A stretch of 64,000 nucleotides of DNA from Cytobacillus sp. IB215665 (lineage in GTDB: Bacteria; Bacillota; Bacilli; Bacillales; SM2101), in assembly GCF_033963835.1 (NCBI RefSeq), contig NZ_JAXBME010000004.1, forward strand, positions 357,227 to 421,226. The letters are read 5' to 3'. The position numbers and the translations under genes are program-made. The notes under the pieces were generated by a model. The model was not told where the DNA came from, made no database searches, and saw only the letters and a program-made list of their open reading frames with translations. Shown here piece after piece: positions 1-10,105 of the stretch (position 1 is its first letter; the number at the start of each line of letters is the position of its first letter).

Positions 1-1
1 A

Positions 2-331
2 GCTAGAATTTATGAAATGGGAATAGAGCCTTTTCATTTATCGTTATTAAATAAAGAAGTTAGTGATATTGATGTGTGTATTAATACAATTCCTCACCCT
101 ATTGTGACAGCAGGCGTGATTTCTAGAATGCCAGCCCATACATTAATTGTTGATCTGGCGACAAAACCAGGTGGAACTGATTTTCGTTACGCAGAAAAAC
201 GCGGTATTAAAGCGTTTTTAGCTCCTGGCTTACCAGGTATCGTTGCACCAAAAACAGCAGGTCAAATTGTTGCCAATGTACTGTCTCAATTGTTAATTGA
301 AGACTTACAACAAAGAAAGGTGGACGAATGA
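2..331 (+). CDS. dpaA: Dipicolinate synthase subunit A, C-terminal part (5' end outside window)
   Basis: The reading frame is open from the first bases of the window, so only the last 109 residues are present. Subunit A, with DpaB, makes dipicolinic acid from a lysine-pathway intermediate in the mother cell during sporulation. The visible part is the dehydrogenase-like C-terminal domain, with a PHPIVTAGVI segment and a glycine-rich GLPGIVAPKTAGQI stretch as in SpoVFA. The stop overlaps the dpaB start by 4 bp (ATGA), so translation is probably coupled. Context with dpaB, asd, dapG and dapA matches the B. subtilis operon. The call is firm; only the N-terminus is missing. Confidence 0.93.
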   Translation, partial: ARIYEMGIEPFHLSLLNKEVSDIDVCINTIPHPIVTAGVISRMPAHTLIVDLATKPGGTDFRYAEKRGIKAFLAPGLPGIVAPKTAGQIVANVLSQLLIEDLQQRKVDE

Positions 332-933
332 TGTCTTTAGTTGGGAAAAGAATAGGTTTCGGATTAACAGGTTCACATTGTACCTATGATGCGGTAGTAC
401 CACAAATTAAGCAACTAATTAAGACAGGTGCCGAGGTATTGCCTGTTGTTTCTCACACTGTTCAAACAACCGATACACGGTTTGGAGAAGGTGAGGATTG
501 GGTACGAAAAATTGAAGAGCTAACAGGTCAAGAAGTAATCAATACAATTGTAAAAGCAGAACCTCTTGGACCAAAAATTCCTTTAGATTGTATGGTAATT
601 GCTCCATTAACAGGAAATTCACTGAGCAAATTTGCTAACGCAATGACTGATTCCCCAGTATTAATGGCTGCAAAGGCAACATTAAGAAACCAAAGACCGG
701 TGGTTGTTGGTATTTCAACAAATGATGCGCTTGGCTTGAATGGTGTCAATTTAATGAGGTTAATGGCTACGAAAAATATATACTTTATTCCTTTTGGTCA
801 AGACGCACCAGTAAAGAAACCAAACTCTATGGTTGCTAATATGGATAAGCTACAGGATACCGTATTATCAGCACTGGAAGGTCAACAATTACAACCAGTA
901 ATAATTGAGCGCTTTCAAGATAGCCAACTTTGA
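328..933 (+). CDS. dpaB: Dipicolinate synthase subunit B (flavoprotein)
   Basis: A 201-residue flavoprotein of the UbiX/Pad-like fold that partners DpaA in dipicolinate synthesis for the spore core. The N-terminus shows the expected GFGLTGSHCTYDAV segment, and mid-protein APLTGNSLSKFANAM is typical of SpoVFB. The start is the first of two consecutive ATGs, 5 nt after an AAAGGTGG ribosome-binding site. It overlaps the end of dpaA by 4 bp. The following 180 bp carry no obvious strong terminator before asd, so read-through into the lysine-pathway genes is likely, as in B. subtilis. Confidence 0.95.
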   Translation: MMSLVGKRIGFGLTGSHCTYDAVVPQIKQLIKTGAEVLPVVSHTVQTTDTRFGEGEDWVRKIEELTGQEVINTIVKAEPLGPKIPLDCMVIAPLTGNSLSKFANAMTDSPVLMAAKATLRNQRPVVVGISTNDALGLNGVNLMRLMATKNIYFIPFGQDAPVKKPNSMVANMDKLQDTVLSALEGQQLQPVIIERFQDSQL

Positions 934-1113
934 ATAAACTTGATAAAATATAATAGAAGTGCAAAATTATGAGGGATTTTATTTAAAAACTGCTCTTCTT
1001 TAATACGTGAATATGATAAAATATTGTTTATTATAAAATAGGGGAACAGATGAACTATTCCTCATTAATGATGAATGATACCTTAGTTGGTTACTTTCGA
1101 AAGGGGCAGTAAA

Positions 1114-2160
1114 ATGGAGCACGTTAAAGGATATCATGTAGCAGTTTTAGGAGCAACAGGAGCAGTTGGACAACAAATGATCAAAACTTTAGAAGAGCGA
1201 AAATTCCCAGTTGCAAAGCTAACCTTGCTTTCTTCAGAGCGTTCAGCAGGAAAAAAAGTGTTGTTTAATGGGAATGAAGTAGAAGTGCAAGTTGCAACAC
1301 CAGAGAGTTTTCAAGGTGTAGATATAGCTCTTTTTAGTGCAGGTGGTAGTATTTCAAAACGATTTGCACCAGAAGCGGTGAAGCATGGTGCGATTGTTGT
1401 TGATAATACAAGCGCGTTCAGAATGGATGAAAATGTACCTCTCATTGTTCCTGAAGTAAATGAAGAAGATCTTAAAAACCATCAAGGCATTATTGCTAAT
1501 CCGAATTGTTCGACCATTCAAATGGTCGTTGCATTAGAACCTATTCAAAAAGCATTTGGACTAACAAAAGTATTAGTTTCAACATACCAAGCAGTATCTG
1601 GTGCAGGTGCAGCTGCAATTAAAGAATTAAAAGATCAAACAAAAGCAATTATTGACAATGAAGAATTTACTCCCGCTGTACTACCGGTAAGTGGGGACGA
1701 TAAGCACTATCAAATAGCATTTAATGCGGTACCGCAAATTGATAAATTCCAAGATAATGGTTTTACGTTTGAAGAGATGAAAATGATCAATGAAACAAAA
1801 AAGATTATGCATAGACCAGATTTAGAAGTTGCAGCGACATGCGTGCGTCTTCCTATAGAAACAGGGCATTCTGAATCAGTATATTTTGAGATTAAGGATC
1901 AGAATGTTGCAGCGCAAGATGTAATTAATGTACTATCGGATGCACCTGGTATAGTCGTTCAAGACAATACAGCAGAACAGGTTTATCCAATGCCTGCTCA
2001 TTGTGTAGGTAAAAACGATGTTTTTGTAGGTAGAATACGTAAAGATTTAGACCGTGATCATGGGTTTCACATGTGGGTAGTATCTGATAATTTACTAAAA
2101 GGTGCAGCTTGGAATTCTGTGCAAATTGCAGAAAGTCTAATTAAATTAAATTTAGTGTAA
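1114..2160 (+). CDS. asd: Aspartate-semialdehyde dehydrogenase
   Basis: This enzyme reduces beta-aspartyl phosphate to aspartate semialdehyde with NADPH, the branch point to lysine, diaminopimelate, dipicolinate, threonine and methionine. The product is 348 residues, close to the B. subtilis 346. The N-terminal nucleotide-binding motif is VLGATGAVGQQM. The catalytic cysteine lies in IANPNCST, and the active-site histidine is in the C-terminal half. An in-frame TTG 27 bp upstream lacks a ribosome-binding site; ATG at 1114 follows AAAGGGGC and was chosen. It sits between dpaB and dapG, as expected. Confidence 0.96.
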   Translation: MEHVKGYHVAVLGATGAVGQQMIKTLEERKFPVAKLTLLSSERSAGKKVLFNGNEVEVQVATPESFQGVDIALFSAGGSISKRFAPEAVKHGAIVVDNTSAFRMDENVPLIVPEVNEEDLKNHQGIIANPNCSTIQMVVALEPIQKAFGLTKVLVSTYQAVSGAGAAAIKELKDQTKAIIDNEEFTPAVLPVSGDDKHYQIAFNAVPQIDKFQDNGFTFEEMKMINETKKIMHRPDLEVAATCVRLPIETGHSESVYFEIKDQNVAAQDVINVLSDAPGIVVQDNTAEQVYPMPAHCVGKNDVFVGRIRKDLDRDHGFHMWVVSDNLLKGAAWNSVQIAESLIKLNLV

Positions 2161-2218
2161 ATTCATATAAGCTGAGTTAAATCTTGTATGAAGTTGGAAA
2201 ACTACAAGAGGTGTAATA

Positions 2219-3472
2219 ATGAAAATCATCGTTCAAAAATTTGGAGGAACTTCTGTAAAAGACGAAAAGGGTCGTAACCTAGCTAGGGAGCATATTGAAC
2301 ATGCATTATCAGAGGGCTATAAAGTTGTTGTGGTTGTTTCTGCTATGGGTAGAAAAGGCGCCCCTTATGCAACAGATACTTTAATTGATTTGTTAGGTTC
2401 AGATAAAAGTAAGGTAAGTAAACGCGAACATGATATGTTGCTATCTTGTGGTGAAATAATTTCCAGTGTGGTTTTTTCAAATATGTTAAATTCTTTTGGA
2501 ATTCAAGCAACTGCAATGTCTGGTGCACAAGCAGGTTTTCGCACGAATGATGACTTCACGAATGCGAAGATTACAGATATGAAATGTGATCGTGTCATTT
2601 CGTTACTAGCTGATTATGATGTTATCGTAGTAGCTGGATTTCAAGGAGCTACGAAGTATGGAGATGTAACTACGATTGGTCGTGGTGGCAGTGATACATC
2701 TGCAGCAGCTCTCGGTGCTGCACTTCATGCAGAATGGATAGATATTTTCACAGATGTAGAGGGTGTCATGACGGCTGACCCACGCGTCGTTTCTTCTGCA
2801 AAACCATTAGACATAGTAACATACAATGAGATATGTAATATGGCATACCAAGGAGCAAAGGTTATACACCCTCGTGCTGTTGAAATTGCTATGCAAGCTA
2901 AAGTTCCGATTAGAATCCGTTCAACATATTCCAATTCACCAGGGACACTTGTTACCACATTAGATAAAAATAATAAAGGTTGCGATGTGAAAGAACGACT
3001 TATTACAGGCATTGCTTATGTTTCTAATGTTACACAAATCAAAGTGTTTGCTAAAGAAAATGAGTTTAACCTTCAAACAGAAGTGTTTCAAGCAATGGCT
3101 AATGAAAAAATCAGTGTTGATTTTTTTAACATTACACCAAATGGAGTAGTGTACACAATTCCTGACGAATTAACAGATCATGCGATTGAAATCTTAAAAC
3201 GCAAAGGTTATGATCCAATCATTACAAGACATTGTGCAAAGGTGTCTACTGTCGGTGCTGCAATAAATGGTGTTCCTGGAGTAACAGCGAAAATCGTAAC
3301 AGCGTTATCAGAACTAGGAATTCAAATTTTACAATCAGCTGATAGTCATACGACCATTTGGGTGTTAGTTAAACAGGATGATATGGTGAAAGCTGTCAAT
3401 GCATTGCACGATGCCTTTCAACTTTCAGGAGAAAATCACGAAGTCGGAAGTAATAATCATAAAACATCATGA
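2219..3472 (+). CDS. dapG: Aspartokinase I (diaminopimelate-sensitive type)
   Basis: Phosphorylates aspartate, the first step to diaminopimelate and dipicolinate. The 417-residue product has the N-terminal kinase signature VQKFGGTSVKD, the GRGGSDTSAAAL motif, and two C-terminal ACT domains (about residues 260-400) for feedback control. Position directly after asd and before dapA identifies it as the DapG paralogue rather than the lysine- or threonine-controlled isozymes. ATG follows the ribosome-binding site AAGAGGTG. Unlike lysC it shows no internal start giving a separate beta subunit that I can defend. Confidence 0.94.
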   Translation: MKIIVQKFGGTSVKDEKGRNLAREHIEHALSEGYKVVVVVSAMGRKGAPYATDTLIDLLGSDKSKVSKREHDMLLSCGEIISSVVFSNMLNSFGIQATAMSGAQAGFRTNDDFTNAKITDMKCDRVISLLADYDVIVVAGFQGATKYGDVTTIGRGGSDTSAAALGAALHAEWIDIFTDVEGVMTADPRVVSSAKPLDIVTYNEICNMAYQGAKVIHPRAVEIAMQAKVPIRIRSTYSNSPGTLVTTLDKNNKGCDVKERLITGIAYVSNVTQIKVFAKENEFNLQTEVFQAMANEKISVDFFNITPNGVVYTIPDELTDHAIEILKRKGYDPIITRHCAKVSTVGAAINGVPGVTAKIVTALSELGIQILQSADSHTTIWVLVKQDDMVKAVNALHDAFQLSGENHEVGSNNHKTS

Positions 3473-3591
3473 TAGTGTTCATTATTGAGGATAATCATAA
3501 GGGGAAGAACAGACTGCTTTGATCTAATGCATGAGTTTGTTCCGGACTTTTTGAAGTATCTTTTTACAAATATTAGTAAGGAGTGGGAAGA

Positions 3592-4464
3592 TTGATTGAT
3601 TTCGGGAATGTGGCTACTGCGATGGTTACACCATTCGATAATCGTGGCAATATTGATTTTTCGAAAACTAGCCAACTCGTAAATTACTTAATTGACAATG
3701 GTACAGACTCCCTTGTCATTTCAGGTACTACAGGTGAATCAGCAACCTTATCTACTGAAGAAAAAATCGCTTTGTTCCAACATGTGGTTTCAGAAGTAGC
3801 TGGAAGGGTTCCAGTCATTGCTGGTACTGGAAGTAATAATACGTATGCATCTATTGAATTAACAAAAAAAGCTGAAGAAACAGGAGTAGATGGGATTCTT
3901 CTTGTAGCACCTTATTACAATAAACCAAATCAAGAAGGTTTATATCAACATTTTAAAGCAATTGCCAACAGCACTAAGCTTTCTGTTATGCTTTATAATG
4001 TTCCAAGCAGAACAATCACTAATATCTCACCAGAGACGATTATTAAACTTTCAAAAATTGACAATGTCGTTGCGGTAAAAGACGCCAGTGGTGATCTAAA
4101 TGCTATGACAGAAATCATCGCAAATACTGACGAAGATTTTCTTTTATATAGTGGAGATGATGGTTTAACTCTTCCTATACTTGCAATAGGGGGCAGTGGA
4201 GTCGTCTCTGTTGCATCACATGTTATTGGCAATGAGATGCAGGAAATGATCCATGCATATCGCAATAATATGTTAAGTGAATCAGCATTACTTCACCAAA
4301 AACTATTACCTGTTATGACGGGTCTTTTCATGGCACCGAGTCCGGCACCAGTAAAAACAGCTTTACAAATACGCGGGCTAGATGTTGGTTCAGTTCGATT
4401 ACCGTTAGTGCCTTTAGCGGAGCATGAACGGGTGAAATTATCCAAACTACTACAACAAATTTAA
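3592..4464 (+). CDS. dapA: 4-hydroxy-tetrahydrodipicolinate synthase
   Basis: Condenses pyruvate with aspartate semialdehyde, the committed step to lysine, diaminopimelate and dipicolinate. The TIM-barrel enzyme is 290 residues from TTG 3592, the same length as B. subtilis DapA. The start follows the ribosome-binding site TAAGGAGTGG with normal spacing; an in-frame GTG 9 bp upstream lies inside that site and is rejected. Visible motifs are AGTTGESATL, the YNVPSRT tyrosine segment, and VVAVKDASGD, which carries the Schiff-base lysine. A perfect intrinsic terminator follows, closing the operon. Confidence 0.95.
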   Translation: MIDFGNVATAMVTPFDNRGNIDFSKTSQLVNYLIDNGTDSLVISGTTGESATLSTEEKIALFQHVVSEVAGRVPVIAGTGSNNTYASIELTKKAEETGVDGILLVAPYYNKPNQEGLYQHFKAIANSTKLSVMLYNVPSRTITNISPETIIKLSKIDNVVAVKDASGDLNAMTEIIANTDEDFLLYSGDDGLTLPILAIGGSGVVSVASHVIGNEMQEMIHAYRNNMLSESALLHQKLLPVMTGLFMAPSPAPVKTALQIRGLDVGSVRLPLVPLAEHERVKLSKLLQQI

Positions 4465-4470
4465 AGAAGG

Positions 4471-4506
4471 AAAGAGCCATCACAATTGTGATGGCTCTTT
4501 TTTTTC
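4471..4506 (+). terminator. Intrinsic terminator after dapA
   Basis: A perfect inverted repeat (14-bp arms, AAAGAGCCATCACA and its complement) runs directly into eight or more T residues. It ends the dpaA-dapA transcription unit. Confidence 0.95.
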
Positions 4507-4688
4507 GTAATATTTGTCGTTAAGTTACTATCAATGGACTGGTAATATGAGGTTTATGAGAGCACAATATTATAAGAGTATAAATGAAGCAACGAACGCT
4601 AGTTTACTTGCTAATAATTATGAGGAAGCAGCAATAATCAATGTGAAAAATAGTCTTTACTTATGTGCAAATCGCCCCGTTAATTAAC

Positions 4689-4718
4689 TTGTATTCAAAT
4701 TCATGCATCAGTTATAAT
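4689..4718 (+). promoter_or_regulatory. Putative sigma-A promoter for rnjB
   Basis: TTGTAT at 4689-4694 and a consensus TATAAT at 4713-4718 are separated by 18 bp, about 50 bp before the rnjB start. The rest of the 300-bp gap after dapA holds only the terminator and a 46-codon open frame (4547-4687) with no ribosome-binding site. Confidence 0.6.
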
Positions 4719-4768
4719 GGACGTAAGTTATTTAGCGACGGGTAAATTGTACATAGGAGGATGTCATA

Positions 4769-6430
4769 TTGAGTGAAAAGATAGATATAAGACTTATTGC
4801 GCTTGGAGGGCTAGGTGAAAGCGGCAAAAATATGCATGTATTGGAAATAGACAGAGATATTTTTGTTGTTGACGCTGGGCTTAAATATCCAGAGGGAGAA
4901 ATGTTCGGTGTTGACGCTGTTATTCCTGATATTAGTTATTTAATTAAAAATAAGGAGAGAGTGAAAGGCATATTCTTAACCCACGGTCATGAAGACCATA
5001 TAGGCGCAATACCGTATGTATTGAAAGAGCTAAAAGTGCCGATCTATGGTACGAAATTAACATTGGCCTTAGTAGGGCAATTATTAAAACAGCATGGACT
5101 AGCGGCGGATGACTTGTTGAATGAAGTAACAACAACGTCAATATTGACAGTTAACCAAGTGAAAGTATCTTTTTTCCGAACAACTCATAGTATTCCAGAT
5201 TGTGTTGGCATATGTTTTCATACAGGTGAAGGTGCAATTGTTCATACAGGGGATTTCAAATTTGATCAAACACCTGTTGGAATGGAAACAGCTGATATTG
5301 ATAAAATGGCATCTATAGGCAAAGAAGGGGTGCTTTTTCTTTTATCTGATAGCTCCAATGCTGACAAACCAGGATATTCTGTTTCCGAATCGGTCATTGG
5401 CCAAGAAATTTCTGAAGTAATTTATAGTGCTCCAAACCGTGTTGTAGTAGCAACCTTTGCATCTAATATTAATCGAATTCAACAAGTGTTAGATGCGGCC
5501 AAAGAGAATAATCGCAAAGTAGCCATTGTGGGAAGGCACATCTATGATATAGTTATGCTTTCAATTGACTTAGGCTATTTAAAAGTAAGTGATGATATAA
5601 TTACGCCTCTAAATCAAATTGAAAAATTACCAGATCATCAAGTATTAATTTTAACATGTGGAACGAAGGGCGAGCCTATGGCTGCTTTATCAAGAATGGC
5701 AAATCAATCAAATAAACGAGTACATATTCAACCGAAAGATACGGTTTTAATTGCTTCACCAGTTATCCCTGGAAGTGAACTTATTGTATCCAAAACGATT
5801 GATCATCTTCTTCGTATTGGAGCCAATGTCGTTTATAACAAAAACCTAACTGACATTTCTAGTCACGGAAGCCAAGAAGAGCTTAAATTGATGTTAAATA
5901 TGATGAAGCCTACCTATTTTATTCCAACCCACGGCGAATATCGAATGCAAAGTGCTCATGCTAAATTGGCACTTTCAGTTGGCGTAAAATCTGAAAATGT
6001 TTTAATTGTAGATAATGGTGATGTAGTTGAATTTAATAATGGTAAAGTCTCGACAGGCGAAAAAGTCCCTGCTGCCAATATCTTAATTGATGGCTTAGGC
6101 GTGGGCGATGTAGGGCACATCGTGTTACGAGATCGTAAACTACTATCGAAAGATGGTATTTTGATCGTTGTCGTAACACTTGATAAAGTAAAAAAACAAA
6201 TTGCATCAGGACCCGAAATCATTACAAGAGGATTTGTTTTTGTGAGGGAATCAGAATCACTTATAGAACAGGCTTGCGAAATTGTAAATAAAATTATAGC
6301 TCAGAGTATTAAAGGGTATGTCATTGAATGGAATTCAATCAAAATAAGTATTCGGGATGCTTTAAATGAATTTTTGTTCCAACAAACAAAACGACGCCCA
6401 ATGATTTTGCCAATTATAATGGAAGTGTAG
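4769..6430 (+). CDS. rnjB: Ribonuclease J2-type metallo-beta-lactamase/beta-CASP nuclease
   Basis: A 553-residue beta-CASP ribonuclease. RNase J2 pairs with RNase J1 in mRNA decay and 16S rRNA maturation. TTG start after AGGAGG. The locus (after dapA, before the ClpP-like gene) is that of B. subtilis rnjB, and the C-terminal segment, IPIIMEV at the end included, is J2-like. Unlike B. subtilis J2, the metal site looks complete: H72-x-H74-x-D76-H77 in HGHEDHIG, H140, D162 in HTGDFKF, and a histidine in PTHGEYRM near residue 388. The later segment reads DISSHGSQEE rather than the HVSGHGSQEE usual in RNase J1. It may therefore be active alone. Confidence 0.92.
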   Translation: MSEKIDIRLIALGGLGESGKNMHVLEIDRDIFVVDAGLKYPEGEMFGVDAVIPDISYLIKNKERVKGIFLTHGHEDHIGAIPYVLKELKVPIYGTKLTLALVGQLLKQHGLAADDLLNEVTTTSILTVNQVKVSFFRTTHSIPDCVGICFHTGEGAIVHTGDFKFDQTPVGMETADIDKMASIGKEGVLFLLSDSSNADKPGYSVSESVIGQEISEVIYSAPNRVVVATFASNINRIQQVLDAAKENNRKVAIVGRHIYDIVMLSIDLGYLKVSDDIITPLNQIEKLPDHQVLILTCGTKGEPMAALSRMANQSNKRVHIQPKDTVLIASPVIPGSELIVSKTIDHLLRIGANVVYNKNLTDISSHGSQEELKLMLNMMKPTYFIPTHGEYRMQSAHAKLALSVGVKSENVLIVDNGDVVEFNNGKVSTGEKVPAANILIDGLGVGDVGHIVLRDRKLLSKDGILIVVVTLDKVKKQIASGPEIITRGFVFVRESESLIEQACEIVNKIIAQSIKGYVIEWNSIKISIRDALNEFLFQQTKRRPMILPIIMEV

Positions 6431-6544
6431 GTGTATTGTTCATCGACTGTGTAATAGAGCTAAATATTATGTACATATTTAGTAAAGAATGAAATTATTT
6501 ATCTCGTTCATACTAAACGTATCAAGCGTTGAAGGGAGATAAAA

Positions 6545-7306
6545 ATGGCATTCGACCGATATGAAAGTGAACAAAACTCAGAAGAAGTTGATAAGGGTAA
6601 TCAGGGTGAAAAAAAAGATGAAAGTCTAGTTAGCAAAATTCAACAGCTTGGCCAAACGAATATTCCTCAATTATCTCAGGATTCAAAAATACATTGTTTA
6701 ACCATCATTGGACAAATTGAAGGACATGTTCAACTGCCGCCTCAAAACAAGACAACAAAATATGAACATGTTATCCCACAAATTGTTGCTATTGAACAGA
6801 ACCCAAACATAGAAGGGCTCCTGGTCATATTGAACACTGTTGGTGGAGATGTAGAAGCGGGATTAGCTATTTCAGAAATGCTATCCTCATTATCCAAACC
6901 TACTGTATCAATTGTTTTAGGTGGTGGGCATTCTATCGGAGTACCTATTGCGGTTTCTTGTGATTATTCTTTTATAGCTGAAACGGCTACGATGACCATA
7001 CATCCAGTTAGGTTAACTGGGCTAGTCATTGGAGTTCCTCAAACTTTTGAATATATGGATAAAATGCAAGAGCGTGTACTTAATTTCATTACTAAGCATT
7101 CAGCAATCTCCGAGGAGCACCTTAAAGAACTGATGTTTTCAAAAGGAAATTTAACACGTGACATTGGTACAAATGTTATTGGTTCTCACGCAGTTGAGTA
7201 CGGTATTATTAACGAAGTTGGAGGAGTGGGGAATGCAATAAAAAAATTGTCTGAATTGATTGAAGGCCAACCGAAACAGAATGAAAGTGAGCAGATGCTA
7301 CAATGA
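6545..7306 (+). CDS. tepA: ClpP-family serine protease, TepA/YmfB type
   Basis: A 253-residue crotonase-fold protease of the ClpP family. TepA of B. subtilis has been linked to translocation or degradation of secretory precursors; its substrate is not certain. A charged, low-complexity N-terminus (residues 1-50) precedes the ClpP domain. The nucleophile serine is expected in [11 protein letters not shown] (about residue 129), and the histidine lies in MTIHPVR. It starts with ATG after GAAGGGAG. Its last bases overlap the ylzJ start by 4 bp, and the two precede spoIIIE as in B. subtilis. Confidence 0.9.
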   Translation: MAFDRYESEQNSEEVDKGNQGEKKDESLVSKIQQLGQTNIPQLSQDSKIHCLTIIGQIEGHVQLPPQNKTTKYEHVIPQIVAIEQNPNIEGLLVILNTVGGDVEAGLAISEMLSSLSKPTVSIVLGGGHSIGVPIAVSCDYSFIAETATMTIHPVRLTGLVIGVPQTFEYMDKMQERVLNFITKHSAISEEHLKELMFSKGNLTRDIGTNVIGSHAVEYGIINEVGGVGNAIKKLSELIEGQPKQNESEQMLQ

Positions 7307-7533
7307 TTCTTTACACAATGATGCCAGCAGAAATCATTTTCCAACAGGAGAGTGAAGTATATAATCAACAAAAAATGGTCGTTATTGATGGCGTAAACTT
7401 ATTGGTCAATGAAACAACAACTAATAATTACCAAATCTCTAGAGTCATAAGTACAAATCCTCAAGACTTTTTACGTTCAGAAGTTGCGCCTGGTAATATA
7501 CTTTCAAAAGACAGAACGAATGTACTATTTTAA
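7303..7533 (+). CDS. ylzJ: YlzJ-like small conserved protein
   Basis: A 76-residue protein whose start overlaps the end of tepA by 4 bp. The N-terminus [13 protein letters not shown] and the C-terminal [12 protein letters not shown] and APGNILS pattern match YlzJ, which occupies the same position in B. subtilis. Its function is unknown. The ATGA overlap suggests coupled translation with the protease, so a role linked to TepA is possible but only inferred. An intrinsic terminator follows. Confidence 0.85.
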   Translation: MILYTMMPAEIIFQQESEVYNQQKMVVIDGVNLLVNETTTNNYQISRVISTNPQDFLRSEVAPGNILSKDRTNVLF

Positions 7534-7582
7534 TTATGCTATTTATTCCATCAATATGTTATAATTTATATGCATATAATTT

Positions 7583-7610
7583 AGGCAGCCTAAAATGGGC
7601 TGCTTTTTAT
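7583..7610 (+). terminator. Intrinsic terminator after ylzJ
   Basis: GCAGCC and GGCTGC arms with an 8-nt loop, followed by TTTTTA. It separates tepA-ylzJ from spoIIIE. Confidence 0.8.
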
Positions 7611-7705
7611 TCGATTATCATACATACATATGTTTATTTAAGGCTGTTTTCGGATGATTTGTTTACAAGAGGGTCTTATTTAACGAAGATTGGGGTGAGA
7701 ATATA

Positions 7706-10039
7706 TTGGCAAAAAGGAAAAGAAGGAGATCAAAAAAGAAAAACAAATGGCAAGCAGCCCTTACCTTTGAATTGATAGGACTTTTGCTAATTGCCATCAC
7801 TAGTATTGCCATTGCTAAATTAGGTGTTGTAGGGTCTAGTCTTGTGTTGTTATTCCGTTTTTTTAGCGGTGAATGGTATATGCTCATTCTTATTGGCTTT
7901 CTTTGGCTTGCCATATATTTATTATGGAAACGAGAATGGCCATCTTTTTTTAGCAGAAGATTAATCGGCATATATTTAATCATGCTGTCACTCATGTTAT
8001 TAAGCCATGTTACATTATTCCAGGCCCTAACCGAACAAGGACCATTTCAAAGCCCAAGCGTTATAAAAAATACGTGGGAGTTATATAATCTAGAAATTAA
8101 TGGAGAAACTACTCAACCTGATCTTGGTGGAGGAATGATTGGTGCTTTTTTATTTGCCGCTTTTTATTATTTGTTTGATAGTTTAGGTACTAAGTGGCTC
8201 GCTCTATTATTTATCTTTATTGGCATTATATTAATTACAGGTAAAACCCTTCAAGAAACTTTGTTAAAAGTAGCAGTTCCTGTTGTTGATTTCTTCAAAA
8301 GGCAATGGGTATCATTTATCGAAGATATAAAGGAATTTTTTAGCAAAGCAAATAAAAAGAAGCACAAGGAAGAACGGAAGACAAAGCCGAAAAAAGAAAA
8401 GCTAGATACTGATACAGAACAAATAGAAGAGGACTATGTTGTTGAATCAGTTGATGTCACCCCTGTTATTTCAGACTTCACAGATAAGGTTCAAGAACCT
8501 ATTGAGCAAAAAAATGAAGAACAAATTGAAAAGAAAGAGCAGATACCAATTGTTGAGGAGAATATTAATATCGATCAGAGTGGTCCATTGACCTTTAAAG
8601 AAACGGAAAATATTCATTATGAGCTACCATCTATCGACTTACTGTATGCTCCAAAACAAACTAATCAGCGTAGTGAACATAATAGCGTTTATGCAAATGC
8701 AAGAAAACTAGAAAAGACTTTCCAAAGTTTTGGTGTAAATGCTAAAGTAACTAAAGTTCATTTAGGGCCTGCTGTTACTAAATATGAAGTTTATCCAGAT
8801 GTAGGTGTTAAAGTAAGTAAAATTGTCAATTTAAACGATGACCTTGCATTAGCACTTGCAGCAAAAGATATTAGAATCGAAGCACCAATACCAGGCAAAT
8901 CCGCCGTAGGCATAGAAGTTCCTAACGATGAAGTTGCAACTGTACTACTTCGTGAAGTGTTGGAATCAAAAGAAAAAAATAATGTAGATGAAAAATTACT
9001 AATTGGTCTAGGACGAGATATATCTGGTGAACCGATACTTGCACAATTAAATAAAATGCCACATTTACTTGTTGCAGGAGCGACAGGTAGTGGTAAAAGT
9101 GTATGTATTAATGGAATTATAACGAGCATCTTAATGAGAGCAAAGCCGCACGAAGTAAAAATGATGATGATAGATCCGAAGATGGTAGAGTTAAATATGT
9201 ATAATGGTATCCCTCATTTATTAGCGCCGGTTGTAACAGACCCTAAGAAAGCATCACAAGCTTTAAAAAAAGTTGTTAATGAAATGGAAAGACGTTATGA
9301 GTTATTTTCTCATACAGGGACACGTAATATTGAAGGTTATAATGATTACATTAAGAGGTTTAATGATGAAGGTGAAGAAAACCAGCCTACTTTGCCATAC
9401 ATCGTCGTTATAGTGGACGAGCTTGCAGATTTAATGATGGTAGCATCGTCTGATGTAGAGGATGCAATTACAAGACTTGCTCAAATGGCTCGTGCAGCTG
9501 GTATCCATTTAATTATTGCCACACAACGTCCGTCAGTCGATGTTATCACTGGAATAATTAAGGCAAATATCCCTTCAAGAATAGCATTTAGCGTATCATC
9601 ACAAACTGATTCTAGAACGATACTCGATATGGGTGGGGCTGAAAAATTATTAGGTAGAGGTGACATGCTATTTTTACCAGTTGGAGCATCAAAACCTACC
9701 CGAGTTCAAGGGGCATTTCTTTCAGATGATGAAGTTGAAACCGTGGTAGATTATGTGATATCACAGCAAAAAGCACAATATCAAGAAGAGATGATTCCAG
9801 AAGAAGTGAATGAAGCTCAAGAAGAAGTTAGTGACGAACTTTATGAGGATGCGGTTCAATTAGTGTTAGAAATGCAAACGGCGAGCGTGTCGATGTTACA
9901 GCGCCGTTTTCGAATCGGTTATACAAGAGCAGCAAGATTAATAGATGCAATGGAGGACAGGGGAATTGTCGGCCCTTATGAAGGTAGTAAACCACGAACA
10001 GTATTAGTATCACAGCATAATGAAGATGTAGGATCATAA
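7706..10039 (+). CDS. spoIIIE: DNA translocase SpoIIIE (FtsK family)
   Basis: Membrane-anchored ATPase that pumps the chromosome into the forespore through the sporulation septum. The product is 777 residues (789 in B. subtilis). A basic N-terminus is followed by four membrane segments within residues 15-190, then an acidic and lysine-rich linker (about 210-310). The motor has Walker [10 protein letters not shown] near residue 457 and Walker [10 protein letters not shown] near 568. A C-terminal winged-helix gamma domain reads the polar DNA guides. TTG start at 7706 follows GGGGTGAG. Monocistronic, with terminators on both sides. Confidence 0.95.
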   Translation: MAKRKRRRSKKKNKWQAALTFELIGLLLIAITSIAIAKLGVVGSSLVLLFRFFSGEWYMLILIGFLWLAIYLLWKREWPSFFSRRLIGIYLIMLSLMLLSHVTLFQALTEQGPFQSPSVIKNTWELYNLEINGETTQPDLGGGMIGAFLFAAFYYLFDSLGTKWLALLFIFIGIILITGKTLQETLLKVAVPVVDFFKRQWVSFIEDIKEFFSKANKKKHKEERKTKPKKEKLDTDTEQIEEDYVVESVDVTPVISDFTDKVQEPIEQKNEEQIEKKEQIPIVEENINIDQSGPLTFKETENIHYELPSIDLLYAPKQTNQRSEHNSVYANARKLEKTFQSFGVNAKVTKVHLGPAVTKYEVYPDVGVKVSKIVNLNDDLALALAAKDIRIEAPIPGKSAVGIEVPNDEVATVLLREVLESKEKNNVDEKLLIGLGRDISGEPILAQLNKMPHLLVAGATGSGKSVCINGIITSILMRAKPHEVKMMMIDPKMVELNMYNGIPHLLAPVVTDPKKASQALKKVVNEMERRYELFSHTGTRNIEGYNDYIKRFNDEGEENQPTLPYIVVIVDELADLMMVASSDVEDAITRLAQMARAAGIHLIIATQRPSVDVITGIIKANIPSRIAFSVSSQTDSRTILDMGGAEKLLGRGDMLFLPVGASKPTRVQGAFLSDDEVETVVDYVISQQKAQYQEEMIPEEVNEAQEEVSDELYEDAVQLVLEMQTASVSMLQRRFRIGYTRAARLIDAMEDRGIVGPYEGSKPRTVLVSQHNEDVGS

Positions 10040-10079
10040 CAAATCTTATGTTCGACTCTTAGCTGATTTTTCTAAGTCT

Positions 10080-10105
10080 ACCCCACTGCTTTAGGTGGGG
10101 TTTTG
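10080..10105 (+). terminator. Intrinsic terminator after spoIIIE
   Basis: CCCCAC and GTGGGG arms followed by TTTT. A second imperfect hairpin with AATGAGATG-type arms (10107-10137) lies just downstream. The remaining gap to the exporter gene (to 10472) shows no further gene that I can support. Confidence 0.85.

Noticed and set aside
934..1113. Possible riboswitch or leader before asd
   Set aside because: No lysine-riboswitch or T-box signature could be found in this 180-bp gap; only AT-rich sequence and the asd ribosome-binding site.
4547..4687. 46-codon open frame between dapA and rnjB
   Set aside because: Composition is protein-like, but no ribosome-binding site precedes the ATG and it overlaps the likely rnjB promoter. 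Conservation would be needed to call it.
7536..7775. 79-codon plus open frame between ylzJ and spoIIIE
   Set aside because: It runs through the ylzJ terminator and into the start of spoIIIE in another frame, with no start signal.
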